From Setaria digitata (lineage: Eukaryota; Nematoda; Chromadorea; Rhabditida; Setariidae), in the NCBI GenBank assembly GCA_003640385.1, contig RCAB01000069.1, positions 124,001 to 188,000 of the forward strand: a stretch of DNA of 64,000 nt. Direction: 5' to 3'. The position numbers were made by a program, and so were the translations under genes. This document shows, in pieces, positions 27,224 through 38,893 of the stretch (positions within the stretch are counted from its first letter, which is position 1; each line of letters begins with the position of its first letter). The notes below the pieces were generated by a model that worked only from the letters and a program-made list of their open reading frames with translations, searched no databases and was not told where the DNA came from.

Positions 27224-29764
27224 ATGCCTGAGAGTCCGAAGAGATTTCGTCGGAGAAGTGAGCGGAGCATGGAGAACAGGCTCATCATGAAGGAAGAAAG
27301 AGTACTAAATGTAAGTTTATGGGAATGCTTATTAGTTTTGTATGAGTTGAACTTTTTCCAGAAACAAGGTTGATGCACTTTTTGCCTTCTCTCTTATACA
27401 CTGCAGTTACTAGCAAGGAGCTTGTTCTAGTGATTCTCATGCCTTCCGTCTGCCTACTTTTACTTTTAGCCATAGCGACTTTCCCTGTTTTCGTAGATAA
27501 AATTAATCATTTTGCAGACATATGATGCTAACAGTGATTTTACCTCCATTTCGATGCAATGGAATGTAGAAACGTACATATCAAATGTCAAAATATCTGT
27601 AATAAATGAAAGTAAAGATGGTATGGCATTGGAATTTGATTTAATTGGAGTTGAGTCACCAATTGCAAATGCCATCAGGAGGGTACTTATTGCTGAAGTG
27701 AGTTTCTTGCTTCAAATTACAATTCCCAAAATTACTACTTCATTTTACATCTGTTTCGCTTCCTATATATATCATTTTTCACTGCATTTCACATGTATGT
27801 GGTTCTACAAAAATTTTTCATGGAAGTGGAAGCTAGCAAACATTAACAGTTTTTTTCTTGCTGCAGCTTCCTACTATGGCAATCGAGAAAGTGTATTTGT
27901 ACCAGAATACGTCAATTATACCGGTACGGTATTTTTCAAAATTATTTTTCGTTCCTTTAATTTTTTAGGTTTGAAATGATGAAAACTTGAATTTTTCTTT
28001 TTTTACCGAAGTTTCCAAATGAATTTAGGATGAAGTCCTGAGTCATCGTTTTGGATTGCTTCCCATTAAAGCAGATCCACGATTATTTAAAATGCCTCTT
28101 ACACGAGTCATTGGAGTCAACGAATCAGGTGTAGATTGTGACGAAGAACCAGTCGGTGATCCAGAGAGGTTAATATAATAATTATTTTGTCGTTGTAGTG
28201 CTTGAGCTTAGATTAGTAAGCGATAAAACTTCGTGATTCTAGAATCCAAAAATATTTAAAGTGCTGTAGATGTTAGCTTCATTTGAGAAACAGAGAGATA
28301 CACTTGTACAAATTTGTCAAAAAGTACATTATTATAATAACCATAGGATTTAACGGCTTCAAAATATCTTACCCATTCACTGTTGTGAAGTGCAGTTGAA
28401 ATGACAAACTTCTCACTATTTAAGAGCAATCATTTTAGGAATCTCATTTTTGAGATTAAGGTCACATGCGCCCAAAATCCAAATGCTTTAAAAACAGCCA
28501 CAAATCCTAAGGAAATATATGATAATGCTTTTGTTTATTCAAATGCATTCAAATGGATACCAATCGGTGATCAATCTACTTCACTCCCATATTCACCAAC
28601 AATGGTACATGGTGATATCCTCGTTGCACAGTTACGACCCGGACAGGAGATCGAGGCTAGGTAAGTCATGTTCACTTAAATCTTATACTGCAATTTTCCG
28701 TCGCATTTATTTTGCAAATTCATTAGAGAAAGAATGGCCTTTTGGTTAGTTCACTCTGCTTATCAAGTTTTAATCTAGATGTCACTGCACGAAAGGGATA
28801 GGGCGTGACCATGCGAAGTTCTCACCGGTCGCAACTGCATCATATCGTTTATTACCAAAAATAATATTGAAAAAGAAATTCAGTGGTGCAGATGCCCAAA
28901 GAGTAATGAACTCCTTTTCAGAAGGTGTCATCGAAATCAATGCAGGTGAATAGAATTTTTTTTTCAGATATGTAGGTCGCCGTAAAACTTATATTTTTTT
29001 AAAGGTGCAGTTTTGGAAGTAGGGTTTCCCTGCCTGCTTTTAGCAAAAGTGCTTTTCAAATTCTATCAAACACTGCTGACATATAACTGTCCTTAATGCA
29101 TGATTGCATTTGGCTTCCTGTTTTTACTATCCACTCCAGTTCTGATGATTGAAGTCCTCTTTAAATTATTCCAGGGAGCTTTAAATTTCAATATAGCTAC
29201 TCATAAAACCTCGAAATTTTGTCAATCTTAAGGAATACTTTTTAACTCCAGATGGAGTAGCTGTTGTGAGAGATGCACGATCTGACACTTGCAGTCGTAA
29301 TGTTCTACGACATGAAGACTTGGCAGAACATATTGAACTGTCGAGAATGAAGGACCATTTCATTTGTAAACTGCATTCATTTTTTTTTTTCTGATTCATA
29401 TAACATCTTCATGTGTTGGAACATGCATCCGTGCTTTCCTGTCCTTGCAATATTTCTGCAATGTTCAACCTAAAGTCCACAGCTCCTTTTATTACTTCCT
29501 GACCATATGTCCAAATATTTCGTTCCTTTTAATGACTTGCTTTAGATGTGGTTAAGGAATATATAGATATATGAGACAGGATAGATATTTGTAGCATAAA
29601 CTTTAGATTTTTGCTGCGGCTCTTAATGAGTAAATTCTTCAGTTAGTGTTGAGAGCACCGGGGCAATAAGAAGTGCTGAACTGCTTGTAGAAGCTTGCAA
29701 AGTATTGGAGGAAAAATGTCAAACGCTGCGAACGCTGTTACGGAAACGACTCAAAGAAGTCTAG
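27224..29764 (+). CDS. rpac-40: DNA-directed RNA polymerases I and III subunit RPAC1 (POLR1C/AC40)
   Basis: Alpha-like assembly subunit shared by RNA polymerases I and III, needed for rRNA and tRNA/5S synthesis in the nucleus. It pairs with RPAC2/AC19. Eight exons join in phase: 27224-27310, 27518-27697, 27867-27923, 28029-28168, 28439-28660, 28779-28945, 29252-29365, 29643-29764, giving 362 residues (human about 346). Landmarks are the alpha-motif [14 protein letters not shown] (about residues 75-88), [13 protein letters not shown], the [17 protein letters not shown] segment, [22 protein letters not shown] and the C-terminal [18 protein letters not shown]. These belong to the RPB3/RPB11-type dimerisation fold with its insert domain. 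The basic N-terminal extension ([11 protein letters not shown]) is encoded by exon 1. A polyadenylation signal follows 50 nt after the stop. Confidence 0.96.
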
Positions 29765-29813
29765 TGATATGAACATTCCAGCTCTTCTACTGTTACATAT
29801 TATTATATCGGGA

Positions 29814-29819
29814 AATAAA
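29814..29819 (+). promoter_or_regulatory. AATAAA polyadenylation signal of POLR1C
   Basis: A canonical hexamer 50 nt after the POLR1C stop codon at 29764. Confidence 0.7.
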
Positions 29820-30272
29820 AACTCCTAGATAATAATCATTTAACACTATTCTAGCTCTTGTTTCATGCTTAAAAGATTTCCACTATTCTGGAGTGAGAAA
29901 TATACCGCGGCATGCTTATTGAAAGCGTGTCATCTGTATCTCATTTTTTTTTTTTTTTTTTTTTCCATCTTTCACCAGAAAACAATTGATATCGTTAAAT
30001 TTCGGAAATGTAAACTTTTCTTTTCGAAAAAATGTAATCTTTATTGTAAATCAAATTTACACACAAGAACACCTAAAATATAGTATAAGGAGAAACAGTA
30101 CAAAGGGAAACAGCTGCATTATTTGAAGAAATCTAAACGTAAGCGGATCCCGGGAGGACTGTCGGATCTGTAGCGATAATTGATCTGTAGTGATAATTGT
30201 AGTGGTAATGTATATAAAACCTCCTACCAATAATTATTAGTCATATAACCTACAATGATAATTTGGCTTATA
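29820..30272. other. Convergent 3' spacer between POLR1C and OPA3
   Basis: About 450 bp between two convergent genes. It contains a T-rich run near 29946-29964 and no coding signal. Confidence 0.5.
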
Positions 30273-31391
30273 CTAGCGAAGTGTTTTGTCCTGCCCAGGA
30301 ATCAGTGTTTTCATTTTGCCACCAATGAAAGACAGAAGTTGACCTTTCTGACTCTTGTCCACCAAAATATTTTTGTCATCCTGCAAAATGAGCCAAATCA
30401 AATTTACTGTCGTCATTTTTTTTTAACTCTAGCCTTCTATTATAACTCACAAAGTTTACTGGGAACATTGACCGCCTACCCGGTAACAAAAAACAATGTT
30501 TCCTAACGCTGCTTAAAAAAAAAAAATGTCTGCTTTAATTTTTTATGTAAGATCTAAGAGGAAGTGCTAACCAGCTTGTTCTCCCGAATGATTTTCACCA
30601 TTTTTACCGTCAATTCATCTTGTTCCTTGAGTTTCTCTTCAAACTTTCGTATCCTTTCCTCATTTTCCTGCAAAAACCAAATCTCGAGTACTGCATTTTC
30701 TTCATTCCGAACTAGTTTTCTTTAATTTGACGGAGTACAGAAACATACTTTGATATATTTTTCTACATCGCTAGCCTTAGCTTTTTCTGGGTTCGATCTA
30801 TAGATTGCATATATGAGTAACACAGTCAGCAAGTAAATGAGTGCTTCTACAAGTGTCTCGCTAGCCTGAAATAAAACTATGCAACAAGATGAAAATTACG
30901 TACAACTAACGAATAAAACCCAATGAAATTCAATTTGAAAGCAGAACCATTTCGATTGCTTGCTGTTCAGTAACAGTTGGTGTTTTAGAGGGAATAGCGA
31001 GTCCTATACTTTTGATTCGTAAACGAAATGAAATAGCATGCAAACCTGCAAATATAAAATCCACTTAGCAATTACACTTCCAAGGTTTGTCAGTTTCCAG
31101 TATCTCATGCACCTTATGAAATTTTGTAAATTAATTAGTAAAAAAACCAAAAAAAAAAGAGAAATGATTTCGAATCGAGTCATGCACTTATATCTACCTA
31201 TTCACTACTTAAACACAAATTCAACTACTTGTTACTTATTAGAAGAACAAAGAACTTACTTCTGCCCACTGGAACGAGAATCCTATTCCTAAGATATGAA
31301 TGCTTTATTGCATAGGCTATAATTCTTCGTGCCAATGGACGTGACATTTGTCGCCCAAATGCAACCACAAGCTGAAAAAAACTGCTAACAT
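30273..31391 (-). CDS. OPA3-like mitochondrial protein
   Basis: OPA3 family protein associated with mitochondria; in humans its loss causes optic atrophy and 3-methylglutaconic aciduria. Exons (minus): 31260-31371 (or up to 31391), 30948-31045, 30749-30865, 30572-30667, 30273-30380, all in phase, about 177 residues after the uncertain N-terminus (human 179). The N-terminal motif FGRQMSRPLARRIIAYA matches the family's RQxSKPLAxxI helix. The central part ends with a conserved hydrophobic helix, ETLVEALIYLLTVLLIYAIY, and the C-terminal third is a coiled coil (ERIRKFEEKLKEQDEL). The start is problematic. In the exon frame there is no ATG before an upstream stop. An ATG at 31391 (M-L-A-V) is out of frame by one base across a run of seven Ts; eight Ts would give an intact N-terminus. 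Alternatively, TTTTTTTCAG there is a genuine acceptor and the first exon lies upstream. Confidence 0.85.
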
Positions 31392-32461
31392 AGTGGATAT
31401 TAGCACCAACTGGCAATTTTCACTCTGTCTGATACTAGCACATCAGATGCAATGAGAATTCGATTACAGTGGAGATTCTTGACTTGAAACTTTTATCATT
31501 CAAGCATAATAAATTTAAGAACCTGAATGATCGGAATACCCATTACTCATATGTGTTCTCTGCCGAATCTCAGTCGAAATGGCTGCCTCATCATACGATC
31601 TATAACGCACCACCGCTGGAGTACAAGTCTTGCAAGTTCAAAATCGCAAAATAGATGTACTAACCGCGAATCACCACAGGTACCACAAACCAATGTGGTG
31701 GTTAGCAACTTACAACCTTGAAGGTAAGTAAATTATCCACTTCATAGGGTTTTTATCAGACTTCTCGTTTCCTTCCAAGACTTCAAGCTATCTATTGTCT
31801 TTGCTTTGCCATCGAGTAACTTTACGCTTACAAATAAATTCCACGATTATACTTTGTTTTTTTCAAAGCGTAAAAAAGCACAAAAATACCAATACTTATC
31901 CACATCATAAGGAAATCTAAACAACTTCGAAGTGATAGGACGTGAATAATGTCAAAGGCAAGCTCAAATCTGGAATTAGTTCATTCAATTTCAAGATATC
32001 GAAATAGTGTCATATATTCCAAAATCATGCCAGATTTTATGATGTAACAAATATAAAACATGAGTGTATCTGAACGACCAATCAACACATTCAAATCTAT
32101 AAAAAAAAAAAGGAAAATCGTACGAATAAAATATAAAGAGCACAATATGAAGTACTAGAAGCTTTTAATTCACGACAGTTTAAAAACTACATATATAAAA
32201 AAAGGCATTCAATTCACTCGTTTGACATAAGTGTATCGGCAGTCTTATTTCTTTCATATTTATTTCAGTTAGGTAGAGAGGATATATATTCAAACCACCA
32301 ACTCTTCCTTTGTTCCATCTCTGTTTTCATACTATATTGCAAAGACTACCAAATTTTAAAAAAATTCCTTCTTTTTCAGTATCACGTATCTCACTTTTTA
32401 ATCCATGTTTAATCCACGAAACCTTTTCCTTTATTACCAAAGAAATTGTAAACATAATACT
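31392..32461. other. Spacer between RNR large subunit and OPA3
   Basis: 1.07 kb containing the 3' flank of the ribonucleotide reductase gene and the 5' flank of OPA3, both minus strand. Short open frames on the plus strand (31469-31721) show no similarity I recognise. A missing first OPA3 exon, if it exists, should be here. Confidence 0.45.
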
Positions 32462-32717
32462 TCAACTACTGCACATCAAACAATCACCTCCACTGCTGAT
32501 CGCACATTCCACGATTTTAGTTGTCAACTCACTAACAGAACTTGGATCAGGACTGGAGACTGATTTAGAGCCGTTATCTGAACCAACGTTATCCATTTCT
32601 TTAAGTCGGGTTTTGTCAACAGTGAATTGCACCGCATCAACTGCTGGTCTGGTACGCAGGTAATACATTCCAGTTTTCAGGCCCTATAAGAATTCAGAAT
32701 TCAAGGTCATGGGAATA

Positions 32718-32763
<46 letters not shown>

Positions 32764-35700
32764 CTTATAAAATTCTATTAAAAACCGCTGTATTTGAACA
32801 AATAAAGTCACAAAACATTTATACCTTTTGCCATCCATAGAAGTGCATACTAGTAATGTTGCTATAATTGGGACGCGCTATAAATATATTTAACGACTGC
32901 GACTGATCAATAAATGCTCCACGGTCAACAGCCATATCAATAATATCCTGAAATACAAGTCTTATTTTTATTATTAAAATGTTTAGTCACGGTAGTGCTG
33001 TGGATGGAATGACTGTATCTTATGCTGTGGAAAATTTAAAAATCTAGCAAATCACTTATTCGTCTATTCTTCTGTTACCATTGCCACTTACTCGTTGCGA
33101 CATTTCCCAAACCGTCTTATAAAGATCTCGAATTTCTTGTGGAATACGTTGAATATTTTGAATCGATCCTTTATTTTTAATTATCTCCAATTTCATACTA
33201 TCATCCCATAAATCAAGACGTATGAGATCATTCATAAGATGCATATTGAAGACCTTTAAATAAATTACATTCGGGTTAAGCGATCGAAGCAATGTAAGGA
33301 ATAAACCATTTTTATGAGAAATCGTTTGAAACATATGGCTGGAAGATCTCTAAAGTTCACCTGAAAACTTCCGGATAAGACATTACGAGTGTATACATTG
33401 CTCGTATAAGGTTCAATACTTTCATTGTTCCCAAGTATCTGAGCTGTTGAAGCAGTGGGCATTGGTGCCAGTAACACGCTATTGCGAATTCCATACTTTG
33501 CGATCTTTCCACGTAAGGTTACCCAATCCCACTGATCTGTCGGCGTGACACCCCACATATCAAATTGTAAAATCTAAAATATATTTGGACTTGCTTTTAT
33601 AACAATTATTATATATTATAAAATTTATAGGGACCAAAATTCGAAGGACTGAAGATTTTGAAGCTGAAAAGATACGGTAATATGATTTAAAAAAAAAAAA
33701 AAAATCAAGATTATTGAAAACAAACTCCTTTGCTGACAGGTGAACCATCGTAACTTGAATACGGGCCATATTTTTCCGCAAGTTCACAAGAAGCTTCAAG
33801 CGCTGCATAATACATTGTTTCAAATATACGCTTATTAAGGTCGCGGGCTTCCTCACTAGTAAATGGATACCTAAAAAGACTGAAGGCAATTTCACAAATT
33901 TATTTTTTCACTACATAAGTCTGGTTTCTCGAGAACTGTTGTCATCATATCAAAAATCAATAAAACTTGAAAAAGAACGAAGGAAAACCGCATGAGGATG
34001 AAAGCATCAGCTAAGCCTTGGACACCAATGCCAATTGGACGATGCCTCTTGTTAGATCGTTCCGTTTCCGGCACTGGATAATAATTGTAATCAATAATCT
34101 TATTTAAATTTCTAACCACCACTTTTGTAACCTAAAATATTGCCAGCAGTTACAAATAAGTCAGAAAAACAAGCAACATTTTGTACATATAACGTAAATT
34201 ATGTACCTCACATAACATTTTGAAATCGAATATTTTCTCTGATGTGACAAAACGACTTAGAGCAATGGAGGCTAAATTGCATACGGCAATCTCTTCATGA
34301 GAAGAATATAAAACTACTTCAGTACACAAATTGGAACATTTGATGGTACCCAAGTTCTGCTGATTGCTTTTCCGATTGCATGTATCCTGCAACTTTAAAA
34401 TCTACTTAAGAAAAAATCTACTGAAAGTAATTAGAGTATGGTCCTATATCAAAAACGAATCTCCCTCCAAAAATACTCTCTAAGCCTCCTTCTAAACCGC
34501 ACATTAATTTAAGAATTAATTTGATTAAAAGAACGCGATATTTAATATATATTTTGTACACCCTCAACAATAACAGCAATACCTTATAAACCATATATGG
34601 CACACCAGTTTCTATTTGCGTGGAAACGATTGTTTCCCACAGTTTTCTAGCAGGTATCTGCTTTCTGTAACAACCTTCTTCCTCATACCTGTAATCTTGC
34701 TTTCAATTTAACTACAATTTAAATGAAAGACTTTTGCACGATTTTCCGTTTATATAAACCTCAAAGTAAACAAAAACAGAAGTTACTTGGTGTAGAGTTT
34801 CTCGAACGTTTTGCCCCACGAATCTTCCAAGCCAGGACATTCAGCAGGACACATTAGTGACCATACTTTATCATCACGCACACGCTCCATGAAAAGATCT
34901 GGGACCCATAAACCAAGGAACAAATCACGACAACGTTCAAGTTCATCACCTACATTTTTTCTCAAATCTAGAAAATCGAAAATATCCGGATGCCATGGTT
35001 CCAAGTAAACAGCAAATGCGCCTGGTCTCTGCAACACGATATTCTAAGTCAAGATAAAAAGATTTACATTCATTCATTACCTAATAAAGTGACGAATTCA
35101 ATACGATAAAGCAAATTTTCATTAAAAAGTAAAAAAAAAAATCGGACATCCTGGGAGATGTGCACAACTTGGAAGCATCTAAGCAGAACCTTATTTCCGC
35201 CCTGATCGACATATCGCGCAGCATTATTGAACACTCGAAGCATAGGTACTAAGCCATTGGAAACGCCATTTGTCTGAACAATGTAAAATTTTGTGACACT
35301 AATTCCTCAAATTTTTAAATTCTAATTTGTGCTCTTAGTCAAATATTTCAGTGGATTTAAAATTTTCTAGAAGCCGCATAAATTGAAATCTGGCAGTTAA
35401 TTCTGAAGTTTGTAATATCTTAGCGACAAGTAATAATATACATACTCCAGCAATTGGCGAACCGGTAGCACGTATGCAATGTACGTTTAAGCCAATCCCA
35501 CCTGCACTTTTTGAAATTAGTGCACATTTTTTCAGTGTTTCGAATATACCTTCAATACTATCTTCAAACATCGTCAAAAGGAAGCATGAACTCATTTGTG
35601 GTGTGCAGGTACCGCTATTAAACAGTGTAGGAGTTGCATGTGTAAACCACCTTTCGGACATCAGATTGTACGTCTAAAATCAAAATTTGATACCAAGAAA

Positions 35701-37487
35701 GATTAATAACATATTTATTTAAGGATTTATTACAAAACGATGCTAACTGCGAGGATAATACATATAGCGAGACGGTAGATTTGAAAACTATAAATATTCA
35801 TAATGAGGCATACCTCAAGGGCAGATTCAATGTCTTCACCATGAATTCCAAGTGCAACCCTCATCAGCATATGCTGCGGACGTTCAGCCAACTCACCATT
35901 AACTTGTAAAAGATAAGAGCGTTCCAATGTCTTCAAACCAAAGTATGTGTAATAATAATCTCGTTCATGAATTATTGCCGAGTCGAGAATCTAGAAAACG
36001 ATAACTTGTCGAAAAATGGAAATTTAAAGCAGTTAATTTGAAAACAACGTTAAAGAGAAATAATCCATGCGATATAAGCGTTCTATTACAAAAACAGTCA
36101 TATTACCCTTCGACTTCTTCGATAACTTAATTTTAAATCACGAGATTTCCGAGACGCTGTAATCATTAATTTTACCTAACAATGACACGAAATTTCCTAA
36201 AAACCTGTAATAGAAAAACTCTCATCAAGTTAGCAATGAACAGAATCTGACATACATCTGCATTATTTTGGACAATATCAAATAATTCTTTGCTAATAAG
36301 TGGCATATGCCGACCAGATTTTGGATGTGTAGCATAGTACAATCGCTTGGAAACTTTCGAAAATAACTGGAATAAGGAAGTCACATTTACAAAGTTCCGA
36401 AGTGTTGTGATGAACAATATGTGTCCTTTATTATATGACATAATTAAATAACAGCAACTTTTCTCTGACTAATTAGAATCAAAAGTCGCTTAATTTTCTA
36501 TTCATATCTTGACTTCTCTGGCTAGAGCTTTTTGAATTCTCCNGTGTTGTGATGAACAATATGTGTCCTTTATTATATGACATAATTAATTAACAGCAAC
36601 TTTTCTCTGACTAATTAGAATCAAAAGTCCTTAATTTTCTATTCATATCTTGACTTCTCTGGCTAGAGCTTTTTGAATTCTCCAAAAAAGGGCTATCACA
36701 AATAAGCTAGCTTAAACTAATTGTCAGGATAAAATTTTAGACCAAGCTAATAGTTTGTGATAATATGTCTTCAACGAATTATATTCCAACTATAATTTCT
36801 ATCAATAAAAAAAATGACCTTTTCAGTTTTTTTGTGCAGATTGGAGACGGTGATTCGGGATGCTAAAATCGCATAATCTGGGTGTTTTGTTATCATGTCA
36901 GCTGCAATTTCCGCAGCTAAATTATCCAGTTCAACAGTCGTTACACCCTTGTACAAGCCAGCAATTACTTTCTGCGATATTTCGATCTTAAAAACAGTAC
37001 GCAATAAGCAACTGAATCAAAAAAAAATCTTGAATCTTCAAGACAAAAACAAGACAGAACCATATATCTGTGAATTCTAAAACTTCAGAACAAATAAAAA
37101 TTACTGAAAACTCCAAAAATGAAATTATTTTACGTGGTCAACGCGTTCCTGACTTAGGCCGTAACAGAGTTTCATAATTCGACGTGCAATTTTATCAAAC
37201 GAAACAGCTTCATGTCGTCCATCTAGAACATATCGAGTATCAACTGGTTATTTTGTACGGAAATTAAATTCGTTAGTCAAAATTCAAGCAACTTAATGTT
37301 TCGAGAACCGCAAATGAACCTGTCAGGCATCTTCATTAATAAGATCCTACTTAACGTGACGTACTATACAGCTAGAATGGAGGGATATCGTAATTACTAA
37401 TAACAGAAATGAATTAGAGAATGAAGATTTTGATATACCTCGTTTGACGACGTAGCAGTTAGAGGCTCGTTTGATAGGCTGTACCAT
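32462..37487 (-). CDS. rnr-1: Ribonucleoside-diphosphate reductase large subunit (class Ia, RRM1)
   Basis: Catalytic subunit that reduces ribonucleoside diphosphates to deoxy forms for DNA synthesis; works with the RRM2-type radical subunit. Sixteen exons (minus) close in phase: 37439-37487, 37134-37222, 36819-36986, 36256-36366, 35814-35990, 35446-35673, 35190-35273, 34787-35028, 34583-34688, 34207-34386, 33989-34131, 33726-33870, 33361-33573, 33092-33253, 32825-32947, 32462-32683. Length 813 residues (human 792). The N-terminal ATP-cone begins [18 protein letters not shown]. All catalytic positions are visible: redox Cys in [10 protein letters not shown] and [10 protein letters not shown], the Asn-x-Cys-x-Glu radical site in CSNLCTEVV, the paired Tyr of the radical path in [10 protein letters not shown], and the C-terminal CLMCSS shuttle cysteines. 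A region enriched in Ser/Asp before the tail is longer than in mammals. Intron 3 contains an assembly duplication with an N, which does not affect coding. Confidence 0.97.
32715..32757. repeat. rnr-1: (TA)n microsatellite in the last RNR intron
   Basis: About 43 bp of nearly pure TA with one interruption, in the intron before the terminal exon. Confidence 0.85.
36402..36683. repeat. Direct duplication flanking a single N (assembly join)
   Basis: A 141-bp segment at 36402-36542 recurs at 36544-36683, separated only by one N at 36543. The copies differ by one substitution (AAT against ATT in the AATTAA region) and one missing base. This is what results when two overlapping contig ends, slightly polymorphic, are placed side by side instead of merged. 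It lies within intron 3 of the RNR gene. Confidence 0.85.
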
Positions 37488-37539
37488 TATGATTGAAGGA
37501 TAACTGATCAACTGAAAGCAATCATTTTACATCAAATCC

Positions 37540-37935
37540 TTGAACCACGAACCCCAATTCCACCAACACGACAACTACGAAAGCATTCGCGCAGCACACG
37601 GCCACTTGACCCTTTCTGATCTTTTTGAAATTCAATACACCCGCCAAAAACCTCCAGCTACGTACTTCCGTGCTGCCCTCACACTAATGAAGAGACATTC
37701 CACAGAGCAATATATACATTTAGCAAGACTGAATTATCTAGCCTTGCAGTACGGCACGCTCCCCTGCTTCGACCGAGAGATACTGCTGTCAACTAAAATT
37801 CTCGCTCCAGTTACTTCCAAACTGAATGCTGTCAACTTCGCGCAACACTCCTCCCCGTTCATCCACTACGCCGTGCCCAATTGCAACGGAAAGCTTCGAG
37901 TGACTCTTCCTGACATTCATCTTGCTACTCATTAA
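37540..37935 (+). CDS. Unassigned open reading frame upstream of the RNR gene
   Basis: A 131-codon open frame with unusually balanced composition for this AT-rich window (His, Pro, Arg, Leu, Thr), running from a TTG at 37540 to TAA at 37935. The first in-frame ATG is at the LMKRHS position, leaving about 83 codons. AATAAA occurs near 38207, roughly 270 bp after the stop. No motif or family is recognised and no splice partner is evident. It lies divergently about 50 bp from the RNR start, so it may simply be GC-richer promoter sequence. Possible but unproven gene. Confidence 0.22.
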   Translation: MNHEPQFHQHDNYESIRAAHGHLTLSDLFEIQYTRQKPPATYFRAALTLMKRHSTEQYIHLARLNYLALQYGTLPCFDREILLSTKILAPVTSKLNAVNFAQHSSPFIHYAVPNCNGKLRVTLPDIHLATH

Positions 37936-38893
37936 GTACCTCATCATGCAAGTCGAACCCTTAAAAAAGCAGACGAGAACGAAAACAAAAGTCGTACAAC
38001 TTCCAACGAGACCTCGTCATTTCATTCCTTCACTTTCATTTCAGTTCATTCACTGACATCATTAATGGATAGCAGAAAAATGGAATTAGCTTCCAGCGAA
38101 ATTCTCCGCATCACATTGACGTCACATATTCCCTGGGCCTATCGAGTACTTCAACAACACACCAGCAAGAAGTTCAAGTTGATAACTTTTACTTTGTTAT
38201 TTTTCAATAAAGTTTCCTAAAAATAGGCATCAGAACTCACTATTAATATTTGAGATTGAGAAATAACTATTAACTTTAACGATTGCTGTTACGGTTTGAA
38301 AGGCGCTGGAATCCCAAAAAATTAAAAGAGTATTCGGACTCATCATATTTTAGAAATAATAAATCCGAGATTATTTTATGCATATACTAAGTGAAAAGGG
38401 ATTAGCTTTGAAGGTTTAATAATCATTCTTGTGAGTTCGACACTCGAAACAGTCTTTGTTATGTCTTTTGTATTGTCATAAATTACTGAAACAAACAATA
38501 ACTGAAATCCCTCTGGAATTTATTGCGTTTCAAAGAGGAATGATACACAAATACGCTTCCACCTTAAAAAAAACTTTAACATTTTCAACCAACACAAAAC
38601 CACGGCTTTCAATTAAAGAGTACGTACATAGGTTTTATATTTCTATTGATTTCGTAAACAATTGTGTATAAATCATATAAGAATTATCACTAAACAACGT
38701 TCATTCCGCACACACGTTCCTTCATTTGTTCAACTTTTGCTTTCTTTATTCAACGTTAACTTCTTAATTTAGAAAAACTCGTAATCATCCATCTAGTCTT
38801 CATATTCTGGAAGTCCAACTATGATTCAGGTCAACGATATTAACCTTGCTCTAAAGCAGTATTCTTTCCCTTTTGGTCACTTTTTGCTCTCCA
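37936..38893. other. Spacer between RNR 5' region and NCBP3 3' end
   Basis: About 950 bp without a supported gene. TTTATT at 38746-38751, read on the minus strand as AATAAA, is a candidate polyadenylation signal about 140 bp after the NCBP3 stop. Confidence 0.4.
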
